Shown piece after piece: positions 63,405 through 64,000 of a stretch of 64,000 bases of DNA. The stretch covers positions 25,981,498 to 26,045,497 of the forward strand of contig NC_026660.2 in the NCBI RefSeq assembly GCF_000004075.3, given 5' to 3'. A program made the position numbers and the translations under genes. Every line of letters starts with the position of its first letter. Position 1 is the first letter of the stretch. The notes below the pieces were generated by a model that saw only the letters and a list, made by a program, of their open reading frames with translations, was not told the origin of the DNA and did not search any database. The stretch is from Cucumis sativus (lineage: Eukaryota; Streptophyta; Magnoliopsida; Cucurbitales; Cucurbitaceae).

Positions 63405-64000
63405 CTATAATTAGAGCCCTAGGTGAGAGAGAGAGAGAGAGAGTAACTACAGTGAAAGGATCATCCTAAACATAAGCATTTTAAACAACAATCCTCTAAT
63501 TATACCAAACTACTGTACAATATGAAAAACCAGTTTCATGAAAGAAAATAATCTGATTGATGATGAGCAAAAGTTAGTTAGGAACCATAAATTTACTCAT
63601 ACCTTACGAAATATAAACAATAAACATGTTCGATTGCTGACAAGCAGCTCTGCTTTTGTATTTTCTTCTTTCAGAACCTAATTCTTTCCTTTTTTGCTTG
63701 AATTGATTAAAGTTGAAAAAACAGGAAATTCAACTGGGTCTAGCCCATTGGATCAATAATTTAGTCTCTTAATCAAGTACATGCTCAATGGAACATTATA
63801 TATGAAACAAACAGCTAAGTCATGTAATTGTAAATAACTTGAAGACAACATGCACGAAAAGGATAATATCAATCCAAATTGCAGATGGGCAATAAAAAAG
63901 AAACGAGTGATCTGCCCTGCAAATCTGATCAGTGAAGTAGGTCTTACAGGCTTCTTACTAACAAAGAAACAAAATAATAAGGATTGAAACGAAAAAGTTA
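63405..64000 (-). other. Intron of the APS kinase gene running to the window edge
   Basis: No exon encoding the Gly-Ser-Gly part of the P-loop is visible up to 64,000, so this is intronic. A (GA)9 run at 63425-63442 reads (CT)9 on the gene's strand and sits about 20 nt before the acceptor at 63405, where a polypyrimidine tract is expected. Confidence 0.6.

Noticed and set aside
1..64000. tRNA, rRNA, CRISPR arrays or organellar inserts
   Set aside because: Looked for T-loop motifs, repeat-spacer patterns and plastid or mitochondrial genes by eye; none seen. CRISPR arrays are not expected in a plant nucleus. A tRNA scan would be decisive.

Overview
This window is nuclear DNA from a flowering plant, almost certainly a eudicot. 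The coding regions are split by short, T/A-rich GT-AG introns. They lie as islands in very AT-rich intergenic DNA full of (AT)n, (AG)n/(CT)n and (AAT)n microsatellites, and every recognisable protein belongs to a land-plant family. Small palindromic TGATAG/CTATCA motifs between genes remind me of Cucumis (cucumber/melon) repeats. A cucurbit is therefore my best guess, but that rests on memory.

Nine genes are supported. In order they are: (1) 1265-2763 +, a HOOKLESS1-type GNAT-fold N-acetyltransferase, 3 exons; (2) 9226-12986 -, a BTB/NPH3 (NRL family) protein, 4 exons; (3) 20738-21586 +, a single-exon secreted or membrane-anchored Pro-rich protein that looks like the N-terminal half of a group I formin without the FH2 domain; (4) 21828-23780 -, a BTB-TAZ (BT family) protein, 5 exons; (5) 36995-38464 +, a D-type cyclin of the CYCD5 kind, 5 exons; (6) 41382-46638 +, condensin II subunit CAP-G2, 5 exons, one intron apparently GC-AG; (7) 48765-50237 -, SHORT-ROOT (GRAS), intronless; (8) 56433-59676 -, a U-box/cyclophilin protein (PUB49/CYP65 type), 11 exons; (9) 61896-63404 -, the 3' part of adenylyl-sulfate kinase, which runs off the right edge. 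For each multi-exon gene I joined the exons by hand, and the reading frame closes exactly across every junction.

Gene density is uneven. The intervals 2.8-9.2 kb, 14.7-20.7 kb, 24.8-36.7 kb and 50.2-56.4 kb hold no convincing gene. They contain simple repeats, a few small hairpins and possibly decayed repeats. I saw no intact transposon, tRNA, rRNA or organellar insert.

The genes do not form a pathway. Some neighbours share themes. The cyclin D and CAP-G2 genes both carry E2F-type sites upstream of their start codons, which fits cell-cycle-phased expression. Two BTB-domain proteins (likely CUL3 adaptors) and a U-box protein are ubiquitin-related. SHORT-ROOT lies about 10 kb from the cyclin D gene and is convergent with CAP-G2.

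The observations most worth a second look are the FH2-less formin-like gene, the GC-AG intron in CAP-G2, the E2F sites at both cell-cycle genes, and a possibly degenerate coding remnant near 61 kb. I did not find a clearly novel biological system.
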